A stretch of DNA of 64,000 bases from Sulfurimonas hydrogeniphila (GCF_009068765.1 NZ_CP035534.1:1736001-1800000), one strand, 5' to 3'. Shown: positions 1-8,914, numbered from the stretch's first letter. Numbers and translations are program-made. The notes: generated by a model from the letters alone, not told the origin.

Positions 1-915
1 TCTTTTCCTTGGTTCTAAAGGTACATTATCTTGCGTTTCAATATAAAAAAATACAGTTTTAACTGCTTTACTAGCTACATTATCATTTTCAATACTAAAA
101 CTAATTCTTACATCATTATTGCCATATATTTTTTGCTGCCAATCTTGTGTAAATGTAACCGATACAGCATTTATGATTTTTGATGTTGTAGCTTTCTTTT
201 GGGCATTATTTAAATTTGATATTTCTAAAAAAGTTTTATTACCCATAATGCTTTCTAATTTACGAACAGCTCCATAACCTTTAGCATCTTTGTTTGCACT
301 TTCTAAATCTGAAATTAAAATTTTATCAGGCAATAAATCACTAAAGTCACTAAATAATATTATGTTAGGAGTTAAACGCCAAAATTCAACAGCAATTTCA
401 TCTTTTTTATTATCTACATCTATAATAAACTCTTTAATTTCTATTTCTTCTCCACTCTCATTTGTATTTGTTACAACAGAAGACAATACAGCACCTTTTA
501 ATAACCCAATTATTCCTCCATTCAGTTTAATAGTTAAAGTGTCACTATTATGATCATATTCTTTTGTAATTGTAAATTCTTTAATTTTTTTAATTTTTTC
601 TACATCTAAAAAATCTTCTTCTTTTATTACAAACTTTTCTTTTAATTCACTTATTAAGTCTTTTATAAATTTTTCTGAATCTATAATTTTATAAGTACAA
701 GAAACTGATTGTATATAATTTTCTTCTTGCTCTTCTTCAAAATTCAGCGTATCTCTATCAAATGTTTCTTCCTCGTAGGACTTTAAAGCTTCTAAAACAG
801 AACTTTTCCCTGATTCATTTTGACCTGCTAGAACAAATAAGTCATCTGTAAATACAATATCTCCCGAATCCTTAATGCTTCTATAGTTTTTAATTCTTAC
901 TTTGCTAAGTTTCAT
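1..915 (-). CDS. OLD-family AAA ATPase / ATP-dependent endonuclease, N-terminal part (cut by window edge)
   Basis: The frame is open from the ATG to the first base of the window, so only the first 305 residues are present. It starts with a RecF/OLD-type ABC-ATPase head (an IKNYRSIKD-like strand) and a clear Walker A GQNESGKSS at residues 31-39, followed by the LEAL helix usual in this class. Signature motif, Walker B and any Toprim nuclease domain would lie outside the window. OLD-family proteins use ATP binding to control DNA cleavage and often belong to phage-defence loci. It is third in a minus-strand series after hsdR and a DUF1016 nuclease gene, 90 bases after the latter, which supports a defence role by context. 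A non-nuclease SMC-like ATPase is the alternative, because the C-terminal half cannot be seen. Confidence 0.75.
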   Translation of the reverse strand, partial: MKLSKVRIKNYRSIKDSGDIVFTDDLFVLAGQNESGKSSVLEALKSYEEETFDRDTLNFEEEQEENYIQSVSCTYKIIDSEKFIKDLISELKEKFVIKEEDFLDVEKIKKIKEFTITKEYDHNSDTLTIKLNGGIIGLLKGAVLSSVVTNTNESGEEIEIKEFIIDVDNKKDEIAVEFWRLTPNIILFSDFSDLLPDKILISDLESANKDAKGYGAVRKLESIMGNKTFLEISNLNNAQKKATTSKIINAVSVTFTQDWQQKIYGNNDVRISFSIENDNVASKAVKTVFFYIETQDNVPLEPRKR

Positions 916-1004
916 AAATTTATTATTCCTTTATACATACATGTGATATTTAAATATTTTTGTCTCTTTTTCTTTATTGTAACATTCTTTAATAATTATT
1001 TGCA

Positions 1005-2020
1005 TTAAATCTCCAAAACATCCCTCTCCAACTCAGCCTTTAACTCTTCTTCTGTAGGAAAATACATCTGATACTTGGAGACAAAAAGTTGTTCGTTGTC
1101 TTTGAGGCTGGAATATTTGACGACAGTATTGTCTTTGTCAGCACAAAGAATTATACCTATGGTTGGATTATCTTCAGGCGCTTTTTCTAATTCGTCGAAC
1201 ATATTAACATACATATCCATTTGTCCTATATCTTGGTGAGTGAGCTTGCCTCGCTTTAGGTCTAAAATGACAAAACACTTCAAGATATAGTTATAAAACA
1301 CCAAATCTATGTAAAAATCACTAAGCTCTGTCTGAACCCTCTTTTGTCGTGCTACAAAGGCAAATCCACGCCCAAGCTCTAATAGAAACTCTCTTATTTT
1401 AGCTATGAGCTCTGCCTCTAGATCGTTTTCCCTAAAAGATGGATTGTCCTCTAGTTCTAAAAGTTCCAACACATACGGATCTTTAATGATGTCTTTGGCT
1501 ACAAGCTTCATAGACTTTGTCTTCTCTTGTGCCTCTTTTGTTCTACCGGGGCTTTCTCTCTGCTGGAGAGTAGGCATTCGTAGTAGTGTGAGTGTATCTG
1601 TCTTTCCATTGCTCTTACACTCCAGTTAGATTTGGTAGACTCTTGCATATACCATTCTCTAGCATCTCTCTTTTCAATTCTTAGAAGAAGTACATAGTGG
1701 CTCCATGTCAATTGTGCAGACAGTGTCTGCAAATTTAAAAATGACAAATAGAATTTTTTCATATTATAAATATTTCTTTTACTAAACCCTTTACCAAAAT
1801 CTTCTGTAAGCTTATGAGATAGCTCTTTTATGAGTGCCTTACCATACTCTGCCCTCTCTTTGCCTCGTTGTTCTTCTTCAACTATCTGTTGCCCTATATG
1901 CCAATAGGCTTCAACCATGATAAAGTTTACTGACCTATAGGCATTATCTCTAGCATTTTGAAGTATATTTTTAATACTATTATAAAAGTTATTGTCTGCA
2001 ATTTCCATTTTATCTATCAT
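1005..2020 (-). pseudogene. YhcG/DUF1016-type PD-(D/E)XK nuclease gene, broken by one frameshift
   Basis: Two overlapping reading frames make one protein. Bases 1508-2020 encode the DUF1016 N-terminal helical domain (YWHIGQQI, SKRNIYNMKKFY and the WSVRAMERQI region). Bases 1005-1577 continue with the C-terminal nuclease domain (KDPYVLELL, FYIDLVFYN, LDLKRGK), which holds the catalytic D and the D/E-x-K-like LDLKRGK. Adding one base to the four-base G run at 1548-1551 (C on the coding strand) joins them into a 338-residue protein of normal family length with no other defect. The start ATG overlaps the hsdR stop as ATGA, so the two are translationally coupled. The break is either a real inactivating indel or a consensus error. 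DUF1016 proteins are nucleases of the restriction-endonuclease fold, often found in defence regions. Confidence 0.85.
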
Positions 2021-4350
2021 CTATAAATCTCCCTCTGCAACTCAAAATATTCATTTCTCATTTCAGCAATTCCGCCAAAGTTATTTGCAACTTCTCTTAC
2101 ACTGCCAAGCCCACTTAAATCAACTAACTTTGCTAGTTTGTCTTCATCAAGCTCTTTCACACCATCTTTTTTGTATCGCTCAAGTATGAACTCTATGAAC
2201 TCTTTGGCTTTTTCATTGTGATGTTTTTCTATAAACTCTGAGTGTTCTACTGCAAAGACTCTTTCACTTCTTGTCTTAATATTAAGATTAAAAGAGAGGT
2301 GGGCGAGTACGTCATATATGTCGCTATTTTCTGCATCAAAGATTATTTTGAGGTCATTTAACTGTGCTTCATCGATGTTCATCTCTTTTAGTTTATTGAG
2401 CAGGTCTTTTCTATTTGTTGGGTTACTCCAAATACTACGGAGTCCATCTTCATCATTGTAAAACTTGCCAAGTACTCCTATGAGAAGTTCTAAATAGTCC
2501 TCTGTTTTTAAAGGGATTCCGTCCATACCGACATAAGTGGTCTCTATGTTGATAACTTTGAGTTTTTTACCCTGTATATCTATGGTTACTTTTTCATTTT
2601 TTGGCGACTCACCTTCAGGTGGTTCTGTTGGTTGGGTGTCATCATTTTCACCGTTTTTCTTATCTTTTTGTGTTCTTGGCGTTCTTTCTTCTTGTACATT
2701 TTCTCCATCCCACGCAGGGTCATAAAAAAGATTGGTCGCTCCGACAAAATCCATAATGGTAAAAAAATCTTTGCCCTCATAAACTCTCGTTCCTCGACCT
2801 ATTATCTGTTTAAATTCTGTCATTGATTTTATAGGAGCAGTTAAAACTACATTTCTCACATTTTTGGCATCCACACCTGTTGTAAGCATTTTTGAACTGG
2901 TGAGTAGTGTAGGTATATCTCTGTCGTTGTTTTGAAACATCTCTAAAAAGTTACGACCGATGTCACCCTCATCTGAGGTTACTCTCACGCAGTAGTTATT
3001 GTCTTTAACAGTTTTGAACTTGTCTATTGCAATTTTCATATCAAGCGCATGTTTTTGGTTCACACAAAAAATTATAGATTTATCCATAGGGTTCATATTT
3101 TGCAGGATGGTTTTTGCGATGAGTTCAGTCCGTTTTGGAATGACTACTTGTTTTTCAAACTGCTCTAGTTCTACTATCTGCTTCTCTAACTCACCTATTA
3201 TGATGTCATTAGGGTCAAATCTGTACTCGTCTATATTGGTTTGAATTCTCTTTACCTTGTAAGGTGTTAAAAAACCATCGTTTATGCCATCTTTGAGAGA
3301 ATATTCATAGATAGGTTCTCCAAAGTATTTGTAAGTATCTCCGTTATCATCTCTTTTTGGTGTCGCTGTTAAACCTAAGTGAACAGCACTGCCAAAATGA
3401 TTGAGTATATCTCTCCAAGAACTTTCATCATTTGCACTGCCACGATGACACTCATCTATGATGATAAGGTCAAAAAAGTTAGCTGGATACTGTTTATAGT
3501 AGGCGTACACATCGTCCTCTTGCTCTTCCTCACTCATATCTGCAACTCTGTTTTTATTTTCTGCGATAGATTGATAGATGGCAAAAAATATGTTACCAGC
3601 GGTAGGCACTCTACCACCTCTTTTTTTAATAACTTTTCCGTTAATCTCAACACAATCTTTCTCAAGTGGATTGAATGTATTCATAGATTGGTCTTTGAGT
3701 ACATTTCTATCGCTCAAGAAAAGTATCTTGGGCCTTCTATCGCTTCCGTCTTTATTCCACTTCGATTGAAATAATCTGTATGCTATTTGAAAAGCGATGT
3801 AAGTTTTGCCTGTTCCGGTTGCGAGAGTCAACAAAATTCTTCTCTTTTCATTGGCAATAGCTTCTATACTCTTTTGCACAGCAATTTGTTGATAAAAACG
3901 AGGTCTCATCGTCCCTTCAATGTAAAAAGGATAAGTGATTACATCTTTTTCTTTAGCAGATTGTTTGCCATATTTTCTAAAAAAAAGTTCATCAGGAGTT
4001 GGATAGTTTTGTATAAACTTACCTTTTCCCTCTATAAGAGAGTGTTCATAAATTTTATGTCCGTTTGTTGTATATACAAAGTCTATCTTTAATCGCTGGG
4101 CATAATTTATAGATTGTTGCAATCCATCGAGTGGGTCTTTTGATTCGGCTTTTGCTTCGATGATGGCTAGGTTGGTATTTTTATATGTAAGCAGGTAATC
4201 AACAAAGTATCTTTTACCGCGTTTGCCGCCTATAAGCTTTCGCCCATCGGTAAAATAATATTCTCTTACTATATTTGATTCTAACCAACCACTCTCCTTT
4301 ATAGATGGGTCGATTAGTTTTGAACGAGTATCTGATTCTGAGTATGCCAT
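2017..4350 (-). CDS. hsdR: Type I restriction enzyme, HsdR (R) subunit
   Basis: This is the ATP-dependent translocase and nuclease subunit of a type I restriction system. The N-terminal PD-(D/E)xK nuclease domain shows D51 and an E65-A-K67 pair. It is followed by an SF2 helicase/translocase with Walker A (ATGTGKT), the DEAD-box variant DECH, motif III (LTATP) and a late QIIGRGTR motif VI. The C-terminal third resembles the EcoEI R C-terminal domain. At 777 residues it has the normal length of the EcoEI-like subgroup. No HsdM methylase or HsdS specificity subunit lies in the window. They may lie beyond the left edge on the same strand, since downstream genes continue that way. It is first in the visible series, coupled by a 4-base overlap to the DUF1016 gene. 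Confidence 0.93.
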   Translation of the reverse strand: MAYSESDTRSKLIDPSIKESGWLESNIVREYYFTDGRKLIGGKRGKRYFVDYLLTYKNTNLAIIEAKAESKDPLDGLQQSINYAQRLKIDFVYTTNGHKIYEHSLIEGKGKFIQNYPTPDELFFRKYGKQSAKEKDVITYPFYIEGTMRPRFYQQIAVQKSIEAIANEKRRILLTLATGTGKTYIAFQIAYRLFQSKWNKDGSDRRPKILFLSDRNVLKDQSMNTFNPLEKDCVEINGKVIKKRGGRVPTAGNIFFAIYQSIAENKNRVADMSEEEQEDDVYAYYKQYPANFFDLIIIDECHRGSANDESSWRDILNHFGSAVHLGLTATPKRDDNGDTYKYFGEPIYEYSLKDGINDGFLTPYKVKRIQTNIDEYRFDPNDIIIGELEKQIVELEQFEKQVVIPKRTELIAKTILQNMNPMDKSIIFCVNQKHALDMKIAIDKFKTVKDNNYCVRVTSDEGDIGRNFLEMFQNNDRDIPTLLTSSKMLTTGVDAKNVRNVVLTAPIKSMTEFKQIIGRGTRVYEGKDFFTIMDFVGATNLFYDPAWDGENVQEERTPRTQKDKKNGENDDTQPTEPPEGESPKNEKVTIDIQGKKLKVINIETTYVGMDGIPLKTEDYLELLIGVLGKFYNDEDGLRSIWSNPTNRKDLLNKLKEMNIDEAQLNDLKIIFDAENSDIYDVLAHLSFNLNIKTRSERVFAVEHSEFIEKHHNEKAKEFIEFILERYKKDGVKELDEDKLAKLVDLSGLGSVREVANNFGGIAEMRNEYFELQREIYR

Positions 4351-4441
4351 TAAACCCTACTAAAATTATTTAATCTATTTTAGCAAAAATTAACCGCTAT
4401 GTAGATGAAAGTTTGATGATACTCTCTTTAAAAACTAAAAA

Positions 4442-4687
4442 TCAGATGTTTTTGCGAGAAAAAGAGGAGATATTTGAATCAAAAAAAATTTCACTGCAGC
4501 ACAAATCTTTTTGATGGCAATACTCTAATATCTCAACAAAAGGAGTAGAGTTCCTTTTTTTGATTGTTGCAAATTTTGATTGGGAAATATTTAGTAAATT
4601 TGCCACATCCTTATCATATACTTTCGTATTTGATCCATTCGCAATATGCTCTTTGAAAACTTCTATAATCGTTCGAAAATCTCTCAT
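4442..4687 (-). CDS. Small phage CI-like helix-turn-helix protein
   Basis: An 81-residue protein matching only the N-terminal DNA-binding domain of phage CI-type repressors: a helical start (FRTIIEVFKEHI), then DKDVANLLNISQSKFATIKKRN as the helix-turn-helix, then EILEYCHQKDLC. The C-terminal S24-like oligomerisation/peptidase domain of full CI repressors is absent. An upstream in-frame start exists, but the ATG chosen here has an AGGAG five bases before it. It lies between a response regulator gene and hsdR, all on the minus strand, 91 bases before hsdR. It could act as a control protein for the restriction genes, but this is inferred from position only. Confidence 0.7.
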   Translation of the reverse strand: MRDFRTIIEVFKEHIANGSNTKVYDKDVANLLNISQSKFATIKKRNSTPFVEILEYCHQKDLCCSEIFFDSNISSFSRKNI

Positions 4688-4751
4688 TCTTACTCCTAAG
4701 AGCAACAATATAACCAAGAAAAATCAAGAAAGCTAAAAATATGTCAATTTG

Positions 4752-5426
4752 TTAACATATTTTATACCCTACTCCGCGAACTGTTTGTATATAGTCTTTT
4801 GACTTGTCCGGGTCTATCTTCTCTTTGAGCCTGTTGATGGCAACATTGACAGTCTTGTACTGGTGGTTTTCACTGTCACCCCAAACATTTTCAAGCAGAT
4901 AATCCCTGTCAAGTACACTGTTTTTATTTAAGATAAATTCACTTAAAAGATCAAATTCAAGCTTTGTCACATCAACAGGTCTTCCGTCTACATGTAATGT
5001 TCTGCTGCTTTTGTCAAGCAGTAAATCTCTAAAAAGCAATTTTGAATTATTGTATTTTTTTGAAGTTCTTTTTAACACAGATCGGATGCGAAGGACCAAT
5101 TCTTTCATATTAAACGGTTTCGTGATGTAATCATCTCCGCCTCGCAAAAAGCCACTCTCAATATCTTCATCTCTGTCTTTTGCACTTAAAAATATAACGG
5201 GTATATCAAGCCCCTCATCACGTAGTTTTGCAACAAACTCACTTCCTTCAACACCGGGAAGGTTCCTGTCCATTATAAGTAAATCTATATCTTCTTCATC
5301 TAAAATCTGCACAACTGTTTTTGTATTTAAAAAGCCTATTGTTTCAAATCCCTCTTTTTCCAGGGTGTATTCCAACAGTTCGAGCAAATCTTCCTCATCT
5401 TCAACTATTACTATATTTGCACTCAT
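4752..5426 (-). CDS. OmpR/PhoB-family two-component response regulator
   Basis: A 224-residue protein with an N-terminal receiver domain and a C-terminal winged helix. The receiver has the acidic pocket (VEDEED, residues 8-13), the phospho-acceptor D53 in IMDRNLPG, the conserved S81 and K103 (ITKPF). The winged helix ends in the usual RGVGYKI motif of OmpR/PhoB DNA-binding domains. No histidine kinase gene is adjacent, so its partner and signal are unknown. The downstream neighbour on the same strand is the small CI-like HTH gene, 64 bases away. Confidence 0.9.
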   Translation of the reverse strand: MSANIVIVEDEEDLLELLEYTLEKEGFETIGFLNTKTVVQILDEEDIDLLIMDRNLPGVEGSEFVAKLRDEGLDIPVIFLSAKDRDEDIESGFLRGGDDYITKPFNMKELVLRIRSVLKRTSKKYNNSKLLFRDLLLDKSSRTLHVDGRPVDVTKLEFDLLSEFILNKNSVLDRDYLLENVWGDSENHQYKTVNVAINRLKEKIDPDKSKDYIQTVRGVGYKIC

Positions 5427-5512
5427 AAATATGCCTTAATATTTTTTATAATTATATCAAAGATTCTATGGTATAATAAATCAATTGCGGAAATTTTGAA
5501 GAGGAAAAAAAG

Positions 5513-5962
5513 ATGTTTGTTTCATCATACAATACATATATACCAAACAAGCACACATCAAAAATAGATAAAAATACGCAAAATGAAAGAGACAATTTCT
5601 CTCAAGAGCAAGAAAAAGTATTCTCAAAAAGCCTTGAAAAAGTTGTTGCTTCTTCTGTAAAAATACCACTCAATTATATTTCAAACTATAAGTCATTACA
5701 CAACCAGCAGTTACTGCAACAGCAAAATACACCCAAAAAAGAGTATGCCAAAACAAAATTTGAAAAAATAAAAAAAATCAGCAGTGCCCAGAATGCCTAC
5801 AGTGAAAATTCTCACTATTTTTCTCTTGCGCAAAAACCCAAAACAGCGTTAACACAAGAGGTCAAACAGCCTGAAAACATACAACGCAACACTCTTTTAA
5901 AACAGAAATTTATCAATACCTATATTGCAAATGACAACTACTACAGAGTAACTGCCGCCTAA
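5513..5962 (+). CDS. Unknown protein, Lys/Gln/Asn-rich
   Basis: A 149-residue protein not recognised as any family. It has no signal peptide or membrane segment. It is hydrophilic and low-complexity, rich in lysine, glutamine, asparagine and serine, and probably partly disordered. The start is well supported: a GAGG ribosome-binding site lies about eight bases upstream and a TATAAT box at 5472-5477 gives a short leader. It is monocistronic, flanked by the divergent response regulator gene and by the convergent ymdB-like gene, whose stop overlaps its own by four bases. The clean promoter and ribosome-binding site argue that it is a real gene. Confidence 0.6.
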   Translation: MFVSSYNTYIPNKHTSKIDKNTQNERDNFSQEQEKVFSKSLEKVVASSVKIPLNYISNYKSLHNQQLLQQQNTPKKEYAKTKFEKIKKISSAQNAYSENSHYFSLAQKPKTALTQEVKQPENIQRNTLLKQKFINTYIANDNYYRVTAA

Positions 5963-6765
5963 TCCAGCCATGCCTCGGTTTTAATCACTCTGCTGTCATC
6001 AAAAATTTTCAGTTTATATGCTTCACTGCATTTGCCGTCATTGATTTGCATGACAGCCATCTGCAGAATTTTTTTACACTTTTTTGGAATATCAAAATGC
6101 CCTTTTAGACCTGTCAAAAACTGTTTTACAGGAACATCCTTGTCCATGCCTATAATATTGTCACGGCATCCTGTAAGCCCTATATCACTCATATATGCCG
6201 TACCGTTTACAATTTGAAAATCATCAGTGCCTACATGAGTATGTGTCCCGATAATTCCGCTTACTTTTCCCTGAAGCATCATCATCAGTGCGCGTTTTTC
6301 ACTTGTAGCCTCAGCATGAAAATCAACAAAAATATTTTTTATCTCCTGCGTGTGCAGCTCCTCAACCGTATTTTTTGCACAGCGAAAGGCATTGTCGGTA
6401 TAGGGCATTGCATAGTGCCCCATTATATTAAGGACAGCAAGTTTTTCACCCTTTATATCATAAACACGCAGACCGGTTCCCGGTACTTCCTCAGGATAAT
6501 TATGGGGCCGCAGCAGTTCATGCGTATCTAAAAGAGGAATAATCTCTTTTTTATCCCAGGTATGATTGCCTCCGCTCATAACATCGATGCCGTAGGAGAA
6601 GAGTTCATTTGCATTTTTGAGTGTCAACCCAAAACCGTGAGAAGCATTTTCATAATTTGCAATGACAAAATCTATTTTGTGTTCTTCTTTTATTTTCTTC
6701 AGATAATCCCGCAACATAATACGTCCGGGCTGACCTAGTATATCGCCTATAAATGCTATTTTCAA
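5959..6765 (-). CDS. ymdB: YmdB-type metallophosphoesterase (TIGR00282 family)
   Basis: A 268-residue calcineurin-like phosphoesterase of the YmdB family, whose studied members hydrolyse 2',3'-cyclic nucleotides. Metal-binding motifs appear in family order: GDILGQPG near residue 7, ANYENASHGFG, GGNHTWD, DFHAEATSEK and GTHTHVGTDD. The protein is cytosolic, with no signal peptide. The start codon is TTG, the only start that keeps the first beta strand (KIAFIGD). It is divergent from the amidoligase gene across 82 bases that hold -10 boxes for both directions. The physiological role in this phylum is not established. Confidence 0.88.
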   Translation of the reverse strand: MKIAFIGDILGQPGRIMLRDYLKKIKEEHKIDFVIANYENASHGFGLTLKNANELFSYGIDVMSGGNHTWDKKEIIPLLDTHELLRPHNYPEEVPGTGLRVYDIKGEKLAVLNIMGHYAMPYTDNAFRCAKNTVEELHTQEIKNIFVDFHAEATSEKRALMMMLQGKVSGIIGTHTHVGTDDFQIVNGTAYMSDIGLTGCRDNIIGMDKDVPVKQFLTGLKGHFDIPKKCKKILQMAVMQINDGKCSEAYKLKIFDDSRVIKTEAWLD

Positions 6766-6835
6766 TGTATAATTCTTTTCGTTTGTTTTTTAGAATTATA
6801 GCCAAATCTTTTCCCTGTTTTTCTTTAAAAAACAG

Positions 6836-6848
6836 TATAATTACAGTA
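6836..6848 (+). promoter_or_regulatory. -10 box positioned for a leaderless amidoligase mRNA
   Basis: TATAAT at 6836-6841 is followed by exactly six bases and then the ATG. With the usual -10 to +1 distance, transcription would start on the A of the ATG. No Shine-Dalgarno-like sequence precedes this ATG. The start site is inferred, not measured. Confidence 0.5.
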
Positions 6849-7858
6849 TGAATCATTTTATGCAACCACCTGTACGTATCAACGCTTCAAATGAGCTTCG
6901 AAAAGTCGGCTTTGAACTTGAATACAGTGCCATTGAGTTACAAAAAAGTGCAGAATTACTTATTGAAACTTTAGAATCCGGCAGTATGGAAAAAATAAAT
7001 CCTTATCATTACAAAATCAGAGATACCTGCTGTGGCGACTTTAATCTTATCCTTGATTTTCAGTTTCTTATTTCACAGGGTTTGCAAAAATGGCTGCAGA
7101 ATATAGGACTTGACCAGTTTATCGAAACAGAAATCGCACTGGCTTTGGAAGAGTTCATAGCCACCCTTTCTCAAACTATCGTGCCTTATGAAATCACAAC
7201 ACCGCCGCTTCCTTTGGATAAAATTGCAATTATAGAGAAGATAAAAGAGACGTTTCGAATAAACGGAGCACTTGGAACTGATGCCAATCCTCTCTATGCC
7301 TTTGGCTTTCATATCAATCCTCAGGCCTTCTCTTTTGAAGTAAAAGAAATTATTGATACACTCAGGGCCTTTTTCATTCTTTATGAGACGCTTGTGCTAT
7401 GGCTGCAACCTGATATTGTACGCAGAATCAGCCCCTATATCAAACCTTTTGAAGAGGAGTATATACAAAAAGTACTCAAAGCCTCTTACAAACCGGATAT
7501 GAACCGGTTTATCTGTGACTATCTGCAATATAACCCTACCCGTAATCGCGCACTGGACCTCTTGCCTCTGCTTGCCTGGATAGATTCCAATCAGGTTTTC
7601 AAGACACTTCCCGAAGAAAAAATTTCACCACGTCCTGCCTATCATTATCGCCTTCCAAACTCCAAGGTTGACAAAAAAGAGTGGCACACTTACGATGCCT
7701 GGAACAGCTGGGTCATCATTGAAAAACTCGCTCAAGACAAAGAGATGCTTGCACAACTTGCCGGCGAATACAGCAAATACCTCACTGACCCTTTTTCGTT
7801 TTTGAAAAAAGAGAAGTGGTTGCAGCAGGTAAATGTATGGCTGAAAAAACAAATATAA
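6848..7858 (+). CDS. Putative amidoligase
   Basis: A 336-residue protein assigned to the Amidoligase_2-like group of the carboxylate-amine ligase (glutamine synthetase fold) superfamily. Supporting motifs are the N-terminal GFELEY strand, the YEITTPPLPLDKI segment (compare the family E-(I/L)-(V/T)-(S/T)-PPL) and the GFHINPQ metal/ATP-site segment. Such enzymes join a carboxylate to an amine using ATP, but substrate cannot be predicted. It overlaps a C26-type peptidase/amidotransferase gene by 22 bases, so the two products probably act together on a gamma-glutamyl or similar amide. The family call rests on a few motifs and could shift to a neighbouring ATP-dependent ligase family. Confidence 0.65.
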   Translation: MNHFMQPPVRINASNELRKVGFELEYSAIELQKSAELLIETLESGSMEKINPYHYKIRDTCCGDFNLILDFQFLISQGLQKWLQNIGLDQFIETEIALALEEFIATLSQTIVPYEITTPPLPLDKIAIIEKIKETFRINGALGTDANPLYAFGFHINPQAFSFEVKEIIDTLRAFFILYETLVLWLQPDIVRRISPYIKPFEEEYIQKVLKASYKPDMNRFICDYLQYNPTRNRALDLLPLLAWIDSNQVFKTLPEEKISPRPAYHYRLPNSKVDKKEWHTYDAWNSWVIIEKLAQDKEMLAQLAGEYSKYLTDPFSFLKKEKWLQQVNVWLKKQI

Positions 7859-8511
7859 TCATAACAGGCTCAAGCAAAGGAAGTCGCAGTGCCTGGATGA
7901 CAAGTCGTGCTTTGCTCACGCTTTTTGGTGTGAATGCAAGGTTTTTGCATCCTGATAATTGGGACAAGAACACCCAAATGGATGGGCTTGTGCTTACAGG
8001 AGGTGTGGATATTGATCCGCATACTTTTCATACATCCAGGCACCCCAGTGTAAAAAAAACCGAACCACTGCGTGATGCAATGGAACTCTTTTTACTTGAG
8101 CGCGCACTCACACAAAACATTCCCGTTATGGGAATATGCAGAGGCATGCAGCTTATCAATCTCTTTATGGGCGGATCACTTCACCCGCATATACCGGAAA
8201 TGGATTTGGATTTTAGACATCCGCATTCTCTGCTGCCTCAAAACACCATCAAAATAGAACCAAAAAGCCATCTGCATAAAATTCTCAAAGCCGAAAAATT
8301 AAAAGTCAATGCCCTGCATCATCAAACAGTGAGAACACTTGGAAAAGGGCTGAAAGTTGCAGCAAAAGATACAAACGGCCTCATACAGGCCATTGAAACA
8401 GACAATGAAGACTTCATTCTGGGTCTGCAGTGGCACCCGGAGTTTATGCCCTATCACTGGAGTACCTACCGCATTTTTGAAGCTTTTTCCAAAGAGATAA
8501 AAATCAGATAA
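7837..8511 (+). CDS. Class I glutamine amidotransferase-like peptidase C26 (gamma-glutamyl hydrolase type)
   Basis: A 224-residue protein of the PuuD-like C26 family. It shows the GGVDIDP segment, the nucleophile elbow GICRGMQ with the catalytic Cys, the LHHQ segment and the LQWHPEF motif supplying catalytic His and Glu. These enzymes hydrolyse gamma-glutamyl amide bonds. The start was moved seven codons into the open frame, to an ATG preceded by AGCAGG at good spacing, still overlapping the amidoligase gene. Pairing with an amidoligase suggests that one product makes and the other trims or recycles the same gamma-linked bond. The 3' end overlaps the convergent yqaA-like gene by eight bases. 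Confidence 0.85.
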   Translation: MAEKTNIIITGSSKGSRSAWMTSRALLTLFGVNARFLHPDNWDKNTQMDGLVLTGGVDIDPHTFHTSRHPSVKKTEPLRDAMELFLLERALTQNIPVMGICRGMQLINLFMGGSLHPHIPEMDLDFRHPHSLLPQNTIKIEPKSHLHKILKAEKLKVNALHHQTVRTLGKGLKVAAKDTNGLIQAIETDNEDFILGLQWHPEFMPYHWSTYRIFEAFSKEIKIR

Positions 8512-8914
8512 AAAAAAGTGCCAACAGTATATAACGAATACCTTTTGCAAACAGAACAAGCAAAAAAAATCTTTTAAAGTTATAATGCAGAGCACCGGCT
8601 ACAAAAGTAATAGGGTCACCGATGATCGGAGCCCAGGAGAGCAGCAGCACGATGGCACCGTAACGATCAAACATTGATTCGGCTTTTTTATACGCTCTCA
8701 TTTTTACATATTTTTTCTGTGCCAGATAATCAACCCCTTTTTTGCCCAAAAAGTAGTTCAAACAGGAACCAAGGGTATTGCCGAGTGTAGCAACACCCAG
8801 CAGAGCATAAATATTGTAACCGGCGGTAATATCATAAACCAATACAGCTTCACTCACTACCGGCAATAAAGTCGCGGCACCGAAAGCGCTTAAAAAAAGA
8901 GTAATATAGACCAA
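8504..8914 (-). CDS. YqaA-family inner membrane protein (VTT/SNARE-associated fold)
   Basis: A 136-residue multi-pass membrane protein of the small YqaA branch of the DedA/VTT superfamily. Typical segments are LFLSAFGAATLLPVVSEAVL at the start, GNTLGSCLNYFLG and the SWAPIIGDPITFVAGAL motif that holds the conserved Gly/Asp/Pro residues of the re-entrant loop. The start codon is TTG, immediately after the mfd stop, so translation probably depends on ribosomes finishing mfd. It is the last gene of the long minus-strand block. Transported substrate is unknown; larger DedA relatives flip phospholipids or undecaprenyl phosphate. Confidence 0.8.
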   Translation of the reverse strand: MVYITLFLSAFGAATLLPVVSEAVLVYDITAGYNIYALLGVATLGNTLGSCLNYFLGKKGVDYLAQKKYVKMRAYKKAESMFDRYGAIVLLLSWAPIIGDPITFVAGALHYNFKRFFLLVLFAKGIRYILLALFFI

